A stretch of DNA of 64,000 bases. Source: Candidatus Brocadia sp. (GTDB taxonomy: Bacteria > Planctomycetota > Brocadiia > Brocadiales > Brocadiaceae). The DNA lies in assembly GCA_021646415.1 (NCBI GenBank), contig SOEU01000001.1, positions 248,001-312,000 on the forward strand. Direction: 5' to 3'. This document shows positions 1 to 8,357 of this stretch, piece by piece. The stretch's first letter is position 1. Every line of letters starts with the position of its first letter. Below the pieces are notes generated by a model. It did not search any database, had not been told where the DNA came from, and saw only the letters and a list, made by a program, of their open reading frames with translations. Made by a program: the position numbers and the translations under genes.

Positions 1-703
1 TTTGCAAGGTTGCGCCAAGCACGTCCTTGTATCTTTCGTTTTTGATGGCAAATTCAATAAAACTTGTCCCCGTGTGTTTTGAATTGGAAGGCGTTTTTAG
101 TTCTTCATTCGGAGATAGATTTTCCATCCTCCCATCCCCCCCTTCGCAAGGGGGGGATAAAAAGGGGGTGTTTTTATCCACTTTTGTAAGCTCGTGACCT
201 ACCTTTGAGATAAAAGAAGTAACTGGTTCATGTACGTTCTTGAGTAGTTTTCCGAAAAGCCTCGGCTTAAACACCATTTCAGCGTTATCTCTGCAAACGG
301 TAAGTACCGGTACACCTCCTGTACCAATGGCTTCTATGGTCTTCTTGAATTGGATGAGATTGAATTCATCCTTACCTATGGTAGATTCGTCATTAATCTT
401 CGTAATAATATCACCTGCCTTTAAACCAGCCTCAGCGGCGGGTGATCCCTGTGTAACCTCTTTGACCAGAATACCCTGTCCTTCTGCATTTTCCATAAAG
501 ATACCCAGCCACCCCTTATTGAAGTTGACCTTATCCTTCCTGAATCCCATTTCTTCGAGGGCAAAGAAGTTTTTGGTGTCAAAATCCTGGCCATACACAG
601 AAACCTGTATAGTTTCATCCGCTAAAATATCCGGGCACATAGCGGATACTATGAAGACACAAAAAAAATAAAAAGATATGGAATAGAAGATTTTGTTGAA
701 CAT
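1..703 (-). CDS. Secreted PDZ-domain protein (3' end outside window)
   Basis: Reading from the minus-strand ATG at 703, the frame stays open to the window edge (234 codons). The first ~28 residues are a hydrophobic signal peptide ending near the run MCPDILA-DE, so the product is exported. Residues ~55-125 form a PDZ domain: GWLGIF, then a GSPAAEAGLKAGDIITKIND core, then a GTGGVPVLTV strand. PDZ domains bind C-termini or regulate attached proteases, but no Ser/His/Asp protease motif is visible in the part present, so the role is open. Odd feature: residues ~178-192 (PFLSPPCEGGDG) are encoded by a palindromic repeat (7-bp G/C arms around 136-156) of a type that is otherwise intergenic here. No clear Shine-Dalgarno precedes the ATG. 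The PDZ call is firm; overall function unknown. Confidence 0.75.
   Translation of the reverse strand, partial: MFNKIFYSISFYFFCVFIVSAMCPDILADETIQVSVYGQDFDTKNFFALEEMGFRKDKVNFNKGWLGIFMENAEGQGILVKEVTQGSPAAEAGLKAGDIITKINDESTIGKDEFNLIQFKKTIEAIGTGGVPVLTVCRDNAEMVFKPRLFGKLLKNVHEPVTSFISKVGHELTKVDKNTPFLSPPCEGGDGRMENLSPNEELKTPSNSKHTGTSFIEFAIKNERYKDVLGATLQ
136..156. repeat. REP-like hairpin inside a coding frame
   Basis: Seven C, a TTCGCAA spacer and seven G form a perfect hairpin, followed by a G-rich tail (GGGGGTG). Similar C-run/G-run palindromes lie between genes elsewhere in this window (4949, 5103, 5504, 11160-11230, 11486). Here the element is read through in frame by the PDZ gene. Confidence 0.7.
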
Positions 704-958
704 GATCAGGCTAGTTTTGTACTATTGTAAACGCTATAAATGCAATGACAAGCCATCATGAGAGTGTCGTTCCCCTGAAAGTGGGAATCAAGGAAATAGC
801 AATCGGAAATTCAGAATAATAGAAGCAACTTCCAAAAGCAAAGGGAAAATTTTATAAGACTACAACATTGTCTTGAATCCTTTGAAATTACTGTTAAAAT
901 AAATAGAATTTGAGAATGTGACCATTCATAAGGATGCCTGAAAAGTCTTGTGATTGTT

Positions 959-1366
959 ATGCCCATATCACAGAAGCCGTCCGATAATTTCTCGCCCACA
1001 AAAAAACAACTTATTGTCATTTATTTTTTGGCAACAACGTTGTTTATCGGTACCATAATTAAAATTGGCATGGACAGGCATTGGTGGCTACCGGAAACTG
1101 AAGTTGTCAGTAATCTTAAACCCGAAGATATAAAAGTCAAACTTGATGTCAACAATGCCCCCTGGTATGAATTGGTCTTATTGCCAAAATTGGGAGAGGT
1201 AAAAGCAAAGGCCATCGTTGCCTACCGCGAAAAACACGGCAATTTTAAGACATTGGATGAGTTGTCCAATGTCAAAGGCATAGGGACGTCCATTATAGAA
1301 GCCATAAGAGATCACATAAAGATCGGATCAGACACGACCGGTGTCGTTTTCAATAACCAGGAATAA
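959..1366 (+). CDS. ComEA-like helix-hairpin-helix DNA-binding membrane protein
   Basis: 135 aa from the ATG at 959; a GTG at 950 would add three residues. One membrane segment lies near residues 18-36 (IVIYFLATTLFIGTIIKI), followed by a linker and a tandem helix-hairpin-helix domain at ~62-125, with KLDVNNAPWYELVLLPKLG and later SNVKGIGTSIIEAIRDHI. This is the layout of ComEA, the membrane-anchored receptor that binds incoming DNA in natural transformation; many bacteria carry such short proteins without a full competence system. No comEC or pilus gene is nearby, so a role in uptake is inference. The gene stands alone, divergent from the PDZ gene; no strong ribosome binding site was seen. 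Confidence 0.8.
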   Translation: MPISQKPSDNFSPTKKQLIVIYFLATTLFIGTIIKIGMDRHWWLPETEVVSNLKPEDIKVKLDVNNAPWYELVLLPKLGEVKAKAIVAYREKHGNFKTLDELSNVKGIGTSIIEAIRDHIKIGSDTTGVVFNNQE

Positions 1367-1491
1367 AATTTATGTGATTACCCAACATTTGATGGAATCT
1401 TTAAGGATCTTATAACCTCCCCTTTTCCCCCTCCTTCACAAGAAAGGGACGAATGGGAAATCTTTACTAGATATTAAACAAATTCGAATTT

Positions 1492-2724
1492 ATGGGAAAC
1501 GAGCGACAAAAAATATTAGATAATCCATGTGCCCGTGTAATACTCATTGGGTTTTCAATTATTGTTTTTTTCGCGTTTTGTTATTTTCTGAGAGGGACGC
1601 TTATCTCCCTTCTGCTGGCGTTTATCATTGCTTATATTTTTAATCCTGTAGTCAGTTTTCTTGAACAGAAACACATACACCGGGTATTTGGGATTGTTAT
1701 TCTTGTAAGTGCTGTCCTCCTGTCAACTGCAGGATTTCTGGCGTATGCAATCCCGAAAACAGCTCATGGAATTTATCAAGTAGGCAGCATTGTTAAAGAC
1801 CGCTACCCAAAATATCAGGCTACCATTGAAGCATGGATTAAAAAATATGAGGACACAGAATTTGTTCAATCAATTAAGTCTTTACTAAAAGAGCGCATGG
1901 AACCCGTCCTCGACCACGATCGGGGAAAGATTGAACCAACAGACAGAAAAGAATCCGGCAGGAAAGAAAGTCCCATTGTTCTGGAGAAGGATGCCGATGA
2001 AGAATCTCGTCTGAAAAAAGCACGTCTCATTGAAGCAGTATGGGGTCTCAAAAAATATCTTCCCCAGGCTATCGGTTTCTTCCTGAATATCGGCAAGAAT
2101 ATCTTCTATAGTACCTTTGGGTTTTTAGGTATTATCGTAAATTTTATCATCTTCAGTGTCGTATCGGTTTATCTGCTCAAGGACTTCAATCTCATTGCCC
2201 AAAAAATAAAAACCCTTTTTCCTTTATCAAAAAGAGACCAGGCAATGAGTCTTTTATCAAGAGTAAATGATAATCTCCGGTATTTTCTCCGAGGCCAGCT
2301 TATAGTCTGTCTTCTCCTTTCTCTTATCTATAGTATTGGTTTAACAATTATCGGAATTCCTTTGTCCTTTCTTATCGGCTTTATCGGTGGCTTTGGCAAT
2401 CTGATTCCCTACGTTGGCACCGGTACAGGAATTGTGCTGGCTTCTACGCTTGCACTCTTCCAATTTCACGATCTCAAACATATGCTCTATGTGCTTTTCA
2501 CTTTTGGTATTGCGCAATTGCTTGAAGCAACCGTGATAACACCGAAGATTATGGGGAAGGGGTTGGGGCTGAGCCCAGTCATGGTGATACTCTCCATCCT
2601 GATCTGTAGTCAGTTGTTTGGATTATTAGGGTTACTGCTGGCCGTACCGATTGCCTCTACGGTAAAAGTTTTTGTTGACGAGTTCATGGCAAAATACAAG
2701 TCTTCGCAGTATTATAAGGGTTAG
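1492..2724 (+). CDS. AI-2E family (PerM/YdiK-type) membrane transporter
   Basis: 410 aa with many hydrophobic segments: two or three near residues 15-95, then a cluster from ~195 to 400 with the family's conserved glycine/proline stretch ([18 protein letters not shown], then [17 protein letters not shown]). Members export small molecules (AI-2 in TqsA) or act as Na+/H+ antiporters; the substrate cannot be told from sequence. Between the N-terminal and C-terminal membrane parts is a long charged loop (~115-190) containing a Lys/Glu/Arg-rich stretch. The gene ends 4 bases before the uvrB start, so the two are probably co-transcribed. The ATG at 1492 lacks a good Shine-Dalgarno. Confidence 0.85.
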   Translation: MGNERQKILDNPCARVILIGFSIIVFFAFCYFLRGTLISLLLAFIIAYIFNPVVSFLEQKHIHRVFGIVILVSAVLLSTAGFLAYAIPKTAHGIYQVGSIVKDRYPKYQATIEAWIKKYEDTEFVQSIKSLLKERMEPVLDHDRGKIEPTDRKESGRKESPIVLEKDADEESRLKKARLIEAVWGLKKYLPQAIGFFLNIGKNIFYSTFGFLGIIVNFIIFSVVSVYLLKDFNLIAQKIKTLFPLSKRDQAMSLLSRVNDNLRYFLRGQLIVCLLLSLIYSIGLTIIGIPLSFLIGFIGGFGNLIPYVGTGTGIVLASTLALFQFHDLKHMLYVLFTFGIAQLLEATVITPKIMGKGLGLSPVMVILSILICSQLFGLLGLLLAVPIASTVKVFVDEFMAKYKSSQYYKG

Positions 2725-2728
2725 TTAT

Positions 2729-4756
2729 ATGTCTATTTTTCAGCTAGTTTCATCTTTTACACCACAAGGAGACCAGCCTCATGCCATACAACAATTGGTG
2801 GAGGGTTACCGAAAAAACGCCAGGTATCAAACCTTATTGGGCGTGACAGGTTCCGGCAAGACCTTTACCATGGCTAATGTGATTGCTGCCCTGGAAAAGC
2901 CAACGCTGGTTATGACTCATAACAAGACCCTGGCAGCCCAGCTTTACAGCGAATTTAAGAGCTTCTTCCCCGAAAATGCCGTGGGATATTTCGTCAGTTA
3001 TTACGACTACTATCAACCCGAGGCGTATATCCCGCAACGGGACATCTACATAGAGAAAGAGGCGACCATCAACCAGGAGATTGACCGACTGCGCCTGGCC
3101 GCAACCAGTAATCTTATATCACGGAAAGATGTTATCATTGTTGCCAGTGTTTCCTGTATTTATGGATTGGGTTCACCCGAAGAGTATCAGGAAATGTATG
3201 TACACCTCTGCAAGGGTGATTCGATAGAACGGAACAAACTCTTGAGGAAACTCATCGACATTCAATACGATCGAAACGATATACAGTTTGTGCGTGGCAC
3301 ATTGCGGGTGCGCGGGGACGTCGTAGAGGTATTTCCTGCCTATGAAGAAGTTGCATACCGCATAGAATTGTTTGGAGACGAGGTCGACAGGATTTCCATA
3401 ATCAATCCCATAACCGGTAATACTATACAGGAGGTTAAGGAGATATCCATTTACCCGGCAAAACACTTTGTCATGCCGGAAGGAAAGATTGAAGGGGTCG
3501 TCAAATCCATCGAATATGAATTAAACGACCGTCTTAAGGAACTACGGTCAAATGAGAAATTTCTCGAAGCCCAGCGCCTGGAGGCGCGGGTGCGCTACGA
3601 CATGGAGATGCTCCTGGAGGTAGGATATTGTCATGGTATTGAAAATTATTCAAGACATCTCAGCGGCCGCGCACCCGGGGAAACACCGTACACACTGTTC
3701 GATTATTTCCCCAAAGAATTTTTCCTTATTGTAGATGAATCCCACGTCTCTGTTCCCCAGATAGCAGGTATGTATCATGGCGACCGGGCGCGCAAGGAAA
3801 CGCTGGTTGAATACGGTTTCCGTTTACCTTCTGCACTGGATAACCGTCCCATGCGATTTGACGAGTGGGAAGAAAAGATTCATCAAATCATGTTCGTTTC
3901 GGCAACACCTGGTCCTTATGAGTTGAAGAAATGCAAGGGCAAGGTGGTCGAACAAATTATCCGTCCAACGGGCCTTGTCGATCCTGTAATTTATGTAAAA
4001 CCTGCAAAAACTCAGGTGGAAGATTTACTGAAGCAAATTAAGAAACGAGCAGAGAAAAAGGAACGGGTACTGGTCACCACGTTAACAAAACGTCTTGCAG
4101 AAGACCTGAGTGAGTATATCAAGGAAGAAGGGCTCAAGGGTATGTACCTTCATTCTGAGATAAACGCCATCGAAAGGGTTACGATATTGCGGGATTTGCG
4201 TTTGGGAAAATTCGACGTATTGGTAGGTGTCAACCTGCTCAGGGAGGGACTGGATTTACCGGAGGTCTCACTGGTAGCAATCCTCGATGCGGATAAGGAG
4301 GGATTCTTGCGTTCTGAAACCTCTTTAATACAGACTATTGGCCGGACCGCAAGGAATGTGAATGCCGAGGTGATCTTATATGCGGATGAGATAACAAATT
4401 CCATGAAGCGGGCCATCGATGAAACCAACCGTCGCCGGGTACTTCAAATTGCATACAATAAAAAGCACAACATCACCCCTAAGACTATACAAAAAGAGAT
4501 CAAGAAGGGCATTGAAGATGAGGTTTCATCACACAAGATCGTTTATGAATCCGTTGCAGAAAGCGAGGAAGAATACATTACCCAGGAGTTCGTGAACGAA
4601 CTGGAGGAAGAGATGCTCAAGGCGGCAGAGGCATTGGAGTTTGAACGGGCGGCAGAACTAAGGGACAAAATTCAACAGATCCGCTCAAAGTATAGCGTAA
4701 ACGGCTCGCCATCAAAACCTAAACGCACCACAAAGAAAACGGTATCGAAAAGCTGA
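2729..4756 (+). CDS. uvrB: Excinuclease ABC subunit B (UvrB)
   Basis: 675 aa, usual length for UvrB, the damage-verifying helicase-like subunit of nucleotide excision repair. Visible: Walker A GVTGSGKT at residues 38-45; the tyrosine-rich damage-clamping beta-hairpin ([12 protein letters not shown], ~91-102); Walker B-like [13 protein letters not shown]; helicase motifs V and VI ([18 protein letters not shown]); and a C-terminal UVR motif (~630-665) that contacts UvrC. An ATG further upstream (2672) lies inside the preceding gene and would add 19 unrelated residues; the ATG at 2729 begins the conserved [10 protein letters not shown]. The frame is intact. uvrA and uvrC are not in the window. 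Confidence 0.98.
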   Translation: MSIFQLVSSFTPQGDQPHAIQQLVEGYRKNARYQTLLGVTGSGKTFTMANVIAALEKPTLVMTHNKTLAAQLYSEFKSFFPENAVGYFVSYYDYYQPEAYIPQRDIYIEKEATINQEIDRLRLAATSNLISRKDVIIVASVSCIYGLGSPEEYQEMYVHLCKGDSIERNKLLRKLIDIQYDRNDIQFVRGTLRVRGDVVEVFPAYEEVAYRIELFGDEVDRISIINPITGNTIQEVKEISIYPAKHFVMPEGKIEGVVKSIEYELNDRLKELRSNEKFLEAQRLEARVRYDMEMLLEVGYCHGIENYSRHLSGRAPGETPYTLFDYFPKEFFLIVDESHVSVPQIAGMYHGDRARKETLVEYGFRLPSALDNRPMRFDEWEEKIHQIMFVSATPGPYELKKCKGKVVEQIIRPTGLVDPVIYVKPAKTQVEDLLKQIKKRAEKKERVLVTTLTKRLAEDLSEYIKEEGLKGMYLHSEINAIERVTILRDLRLGKFDVLVGVNLLREGLDLPEVSLVAILDADKEGFLRSETSLIQTIGRTARNVNAEVILYADEITNSMKRAIDETNRRRVLQIAYNKKHNITPKTIQKEIKKGIEDEVSSHKIVYESVAESEEEYITQEFVNELEEEMLKAAEALEFERAAELRDKIQQIRSKYSVNGSPSKPKRTTKKTVSKS

Positions 4757-4948
4757 CAATACCTTCCTGGCAATTGATTTTTGTACGTAATTACATTATA
4801 CAGAGAGCAGCATAGCCACACCAAAGAACCCTCTGCGTCCCATGCGTGTTAAATTAAGCTGTTTTTGGGGTGACATTGGCAAACGGAGTTTGCCTGTACT
4901 TTCTTGCAAACTACAATAGTTTAAAATCTTGTGGACATGCGTAGCAAC

Positions 4949-5137
4949 TGTCCCCCGCTGGCGGGGGCAGGGGGTGGAAATTGGAAGGCCAACACAGTGG
5001 ATGATTGTTCTCTTAGCGCCAGCCAGAAGATGAAGTGTTGCAGAATATAAACGGTAATAAATAGATAGAGAGAACGGATGGTAGGCACGATTGGAGAGTC
5101 CTGTCCACCCCCCCTAACCCCCCGCCAGCGGGGGACA
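4949..5137. repeat. Inverted pair of G/C-rich palindromes
   Basis: 4949-4978 contains TGTCCCCCGCTGGCGGGGGC and a GGGGGTGG tail; 5103-5137 is nearly its reverse complement, beginning CCACCCCCCCT and ending CCGCCAGCGGGGGACA. The arms face each other around ~125 bp, as expected for a small fold-back element or two REP copies. The same core recurs at about 11203-11237. Confidence 0.65.
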
Positions 5138-5203
5138 AAGCGAAATTAATCCGAACAAGGGGTTGATGATAATTATTGATTCTTAACTTAACACGTATGC
5201 TCC

Positions 5204-5225
5204 GTGTCCCCTTGCGAGGGGACAC
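5204..5225. repeat. 9-bp stem hairpin
   Basis: GTGTCCCCT, loop TGCG, AGGGGACAC: a perfect stem. Nearby at 5313-5326 is a second hairpin CCCGC-TTTC-GCGGG. Both resemble dispersed palindromes rather than terminators, because no T-run follows. Confidence 0.6.
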
Positions 5226-5622
5226 GGGTGGGTTAAAAAACTCGCAAAAACAAGTTTTTACAGGACAATACTATAAAATTATGAAACCACGGAATCCAAC
5301 ATTTTTCTGGATTCCCGCTTTCGCGGGGATGACATATTCGTATTTGATTAATGACGCTGTGTATATTGTACATGAAGAATAAATCCCTCATCGAAACTCA
5401 ACTAAAATACAAAACTGCTTACCAAGGAATAAAAGACGAATTTCAGCGCATTGTGCGCATAGATATAGGAGTTTTCTTCAATTCGAGTGGATAAAGATTC
5501 ATAATCCCCCTTAAAAAAGGGGGTGAAGGGGGTTGTAAAAAACTTGCCAAAAAAAGAAATTTCTACGCAGTAATACTATAATCCTGGCAAAAATGCATTT
5601 TAATATTCTGTATGGTGAAGAT

Positions 5623-6306
5623 ATGAAAAAACCTAATTTGGCTCAAATGCTTCAAGAAATTATTGACCTTAAGAATCTGATAAAGAAGCATTACGAAAAA
5701 AATCTGACAATATTCTTTTCAGATATCCACAAGTATGTTGAGAAATCCAAAAGCAGCCTTTTAGGAAATGTGGGTATTGCAGTCATGCTTAAAGAACTAG
5801 ACAACCTTGTGACCGCAAAGGCTCAGGATAATGGCGGCTATCGGGTAAAGACGATTGGCGATGCCCATCTTTTGACCTTTGCCCGCCCTGATAATGCGAT
5901 AAAGACTGCTATCTCCGTGCAAAATGGCCTGGCCTTACAAAATGAAAAGAGAACAGAAGCAGAACAGGTCCATATTCGAATTGGAATAAATACGGGATTG
6001 GTCGTAGAAGATGAAGAGAAGGATGTCATTGGTAATGCTGTAAATATCGCCAGTAGGATAGAGAATGCCTGTTTGGTAGACAGCATTTTGATAGGTGAAA
6101 CAACGTATCAATGCCTAAGCAAAAAACTTAAAGCAAACTTTAAACAGTGCAAAAACCTGCTTCTCATAAAACACCACCAGCCAATTGTGGCATACTATTA
6201 CATAAACAAGGACGATCCTTTAGAGGCACCGGGTAAGGAAATCACCCATAAGGTTTTAGGGCATATCATCGAAAAGGGCACAAAGGAGCTTAATGAATGC
6301 CTCTGA
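5623..6306 (+). CDS. Class III adenylate cyclase (soluble)
   Basis: 227 aa from the ATG at 5623, which has GGTGA a few bases upstream; an ATG at 5593 would add ten residues. A short N-terminal helix (1-28) precedes one cyclase homology domain (~29-200), with no membrane segment or sensor domain. The catalytic set looks complete: metal aspartates D34 (FFSDIHKY) and D80 (VKTIGD), substrate-selecting K76 and D134 (DVIGNAVN), transition-state N141 and R145 (NAVNIASRIE). The K/D pair is the ATP-type signature, so cAMP is the expected product. The last 10 bases overlap the start of the NACHT/HEAT gene, implying translational coupling. Such domains work as dimers, so a homodimer is likely. The biological signal is unknown. 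Confidence 0.88.
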   Translation: MKKPNLAQMLQEIIDLKNLIKKHYEKNLTIFFSDIHKYVEKSKSSLLGNVGIAVMLKELDNLVTAKAQDNGGYRVKTIGDAHLLTFARPDNAIKTAISVQNGLALQNEKRTEAEQVHIRIGINTGLVVEDEEKDVIGNAVNIASRIENACLVDSILIGETTYQCLSKKLKANFKQCKNLLLIKHHQPIVAYYYINKDDPLEAPGKEITHKVLGHIIEKGTKELNECL

Positions 6307-8048
6307 AAACATATATTGAACCCATAATCGAGATCAGGCAGAGGCAATCTGAAAAAGAAGACAAATTTGCACAGCTTGAAGCTGTGCCCAGACAGGATCT
6401 TAAAGAAAAGGAAGACAAATACAGCTTTGTGACTATAACCTTTTCTGAACTCTTAAAGGAGGATGGGATGGACTATATGATTATTGCCGACTCCGGGCTG
6501 GGAAAGACGACCTTCCTCAAGTGGCTTGAGGTACAGGTTGCCAGTCGCACCATAGAGCCTTCTACAGAATATATTCCCGTCTTCATTAAATTCACCGAGA
6601 TGGCAACAATTAACACTTACAATGACCTCATAAACTTAATCGAGACTAAATTCATCGACATTGAGACTACAAAAGAGGACTATATTCAAACAAAATGGAA
6701 AGAAGGCAAATTACTATTCCTTATTGATGGATTAGATCAGGTCTTTGATACGGCTATCATCTCTGAAAAATTGAGAAGTAAAGACATCTATGGAAAGAAT
6801 AAAGTCATTTTTACCTCACGGCCACTTGGTTACGAACAGAACAAGCGCTCCTTCGATGACAGGTATGAATATCTTCGGATATGTCCATTCGATAGCGAGA
6901 GGATCAAGGCGTATGTGCAGGAAAACTATCATGAGCCTCAATTCCAAAGGATCCTGAAAATGACCAGCACTCTTCTGGTATCAAGGCCAGAGGGGTTTGC
7001 ACGTATAAAGACCCGCTCAGACCTGTATGAAAGATTTATACACCATCTTATTAGGGAAGAATCAAGGCGATACGGAACACCAGATGTCTTTGCTCATGCT
7101 GTAGAGATAAAAAAAGACCTGGTAACAGTCTCATATTCTGCCCTGAAGGCAGGTAACTTAGGCGCGTTTACTAAAGAAGAAGCTATTAAATACCTCGATA
7201 ATGACGGAACAAGATTAACCCGACTCCTCCAATGGGGTATCATCCATAATCTCACAGAGACAGGAGGAACGGAGGAGATTATTTATCGTCATCAATCATT
7301 CCAGGAGTACCTTGCCTCCTTAAAATTAAAGGAGAAAATATTCAAGAATTCAAAGATAAAAGAGGAGGTAATTATTGACCACCTGGAATATCTTTACTGT
7401 GATGAGGTCTGGTTGTTCCTGATTGGTGGGCTTGAGCGCGAACAGGCCAGAGAAATAATTAACTATCTCAGAAAATATGACCACTATTTAGCTGCCCTCT
7501 GTTTAAGAGCATATAAGGGAAACAGGGAAGATTTCAAGGCATTGATAGATGGTTTGTTTAAGGAGATCCACAACTTTAAAGCAAGAGATGTATTGGTAAA
7601 AATAGCTGATACAGAGGTTGAAACTAAATGGATCGGATTATTGCAAGACGAGTATGCTTATGTTCGTGGGGACGCAGCCGAGGCATTAAGGGAGATAAAG
7701 TCAGAGAAGGCAGTTGAGGCGTTGATCGGATTGCTAAAAGACGAGGATGCTCGTGTTCGTATGCGCGCAGCCGAGGCATTAGGGGAGATAAAGTCAGAGA
7801 AGGCAGTCGAGGCGTTGATCGGATTGCTAAAAGACGAGGATGCTTATGTTTGTGAGAGCGCGACCGTGGCATTAGGAAATATTTCTCTTATGCTTAATTC
7901 ATCCGACCAGGATAAACTAATATTGCAACTATCTACTTTATCCCATGAAAAAGATATTCCTTCCCATTACAAATATATCGATGCGATTGAACAAATAAAA
8001 AAAGCTACTGGCCGCAGGTTTTTAAGGATTATTCATTCGCATCCTTAA
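6297..8048 (+). CDS. NACHT-type STAND NTPase with C-terminal HEAT repeats
   Basis: 583 aa. Walker A is ADSGLGKTT with K70/T71; Walker B is LLFLIDGLDQ with D144 and D147; a sensor-like TSRPLGY lies at 174-180. The DGxD form of Walker B is typical of NACHT proteins. A helical/winged region follows (~185-440, including RHQSFQEYLASLKL, a usual NACHT C-terminal signature), then HEAT/PBS-lyase repeats (~443-550). Three repeat units sit at an exact 93-bp period (7631, 7724, 7817), and the last two are almost identical in DNA. STAND NTPases act as switches that oligomerise when the repeat region detects a ligand; several bacterial NACHT proteins are antiphage. No obvious N-terminal effector domain is present, only ~45 residues before the NTPase. 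It overlaps the cyclase gene by 10 bases. Confidence 0.85.
   Translation: MPLKTYIEPIIEIRQRQSEKEDKFAQLEAVPRQDLKEKEDKYSFVTITFSELLKEDGMDYMIIADSGLGKTTFLKWLEVQVASRTIEPSTEYIPVFIKFTEMATINTYNDLINLIETKFIDIETTKEDYIQTKWKEGKLLFLIDGLDQVFDTAIISEKLRSKDIYGKNKVIFTSRPLGYEQNKRSFDDRYEYLRICPFDSERIKAYVQENYHEPQFQRILKMTSTLLVSRPEGFARIKTRSDLYERFIHHLIREESRRYGTPDVFAHAVEIKKDLVTVSYSALKAGNLGAFTKEEAIKYLDNDGTRLTRLLQWGIIHNLTETGGTEEIIYRHQSFQEYLASLKLKEKIFKNSKIKEEVIIDHLEYLYCDEVWLFLIGGLEREQAREIINYLRKYDHYLAALCLRAYKGNREDFKALIDGLFKEIHNFKARDVLVKIADTEVETKWIGLLQDEYAYVRGDAAEALREIKSEKAVEALIGLLKDEDARVRMRAAEALGEIKSEKAVEALIGLLKDEDAYVCESATVALGNISLMLNSSDQDKLILQLSTLSHEKDIPSHYKYIDAIEQIKKATGRRFLRIIHSHP
7631..7909 (+). repeat. Tandem 93-bp HEAT-coding repeats
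   Basis: Units start at 7631, 7724 and 7817 with GATCGGATT at the same phase; each codes for 31 residues. Units two and three share long identical runs, including synonymous positions, so the expansion is recent compared with the rest of the gene. Unit one is more diverged. Confidence 0.85.
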
Positions 8049-8357
8049 GAGGCTGATTTTGATCTATAATACTTTTTGATACACCCCTTACCGATTATTT
8101 CCCAATCAATCATTTAGTTCTTGAAAGCATGATACAAAGAATTATAATGTTTTTTTGCTTTTTAATACTAACAGTTAAAGTAACTACAAATGAAAATTGT
8201 CATTGCGAAGTTATAAGCCTGTGTTGATCTCAAAGATGGGATTGCTTCGAGTTTACACTGAGGTAAGCGAAAGTGATCACAATGACGTTTATATAGCAAC
8301 TTATTTACGTCGTTCATTATTAATATTACACCAATTCTTTTAAGGAATACATTACAG
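8049..8357. other. Intergenic region with a dispersed fold-back repeat
   Basis: No gene seen. About 8197-8286 carries an imperfect inverted repeat beginning GTCATTGCGAAG and ending CACAATGACG, a form widely seen as a dispersed intergenic element in bacteria. It marks the right border of the cyclase/NACHT island. Confidence 0.5.

Larger units (their letters stand above)
4757..5592. other. Intergenic region rich in palindromic repeats
   Basis: No convincing gene. It holds two oppositely oriented copies of one G/C-rich repeat (4949-4978 and 5103-5137), a 9-bp hairpin (5204-5225), a CCCGC/GCGGG hairpin (5313-5326) and a C-run/G-run palindrome (about 5504-5524). This looks like a landing zone for small repeats at the left border of the cyclase/NACHT island. 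Confidence 0.6.

Noticed and set aside
240-671. Plus-strand open frame of 143 codons
   Set aside because: It is the antisense shadow of the PDZ gene, which has a signal peptide and a recognisable domain.
5176-5382. Plus-strand open frame of 68 codons including FWIPAFAGMT
   Set aside because: That peptide comes from a dispersed palindromic repeat (5313-5326) and is a well-known false ORF pattern.
5593-6306. Pycsar-type pyrimidine cyclase
   Set aside because: The adenine-type K76/D134 pair is present and the neighbour is a NACHT NTPase, not a TIR or TM effector, so adenylate cyclase fits better.
7624-7872. Minus-strand frame with repeats (MPRSRSHKHKH...)
   Set aside because: It is the shadow of the 93-bp HEAT repeats; repetition is inherited from the coding strand.
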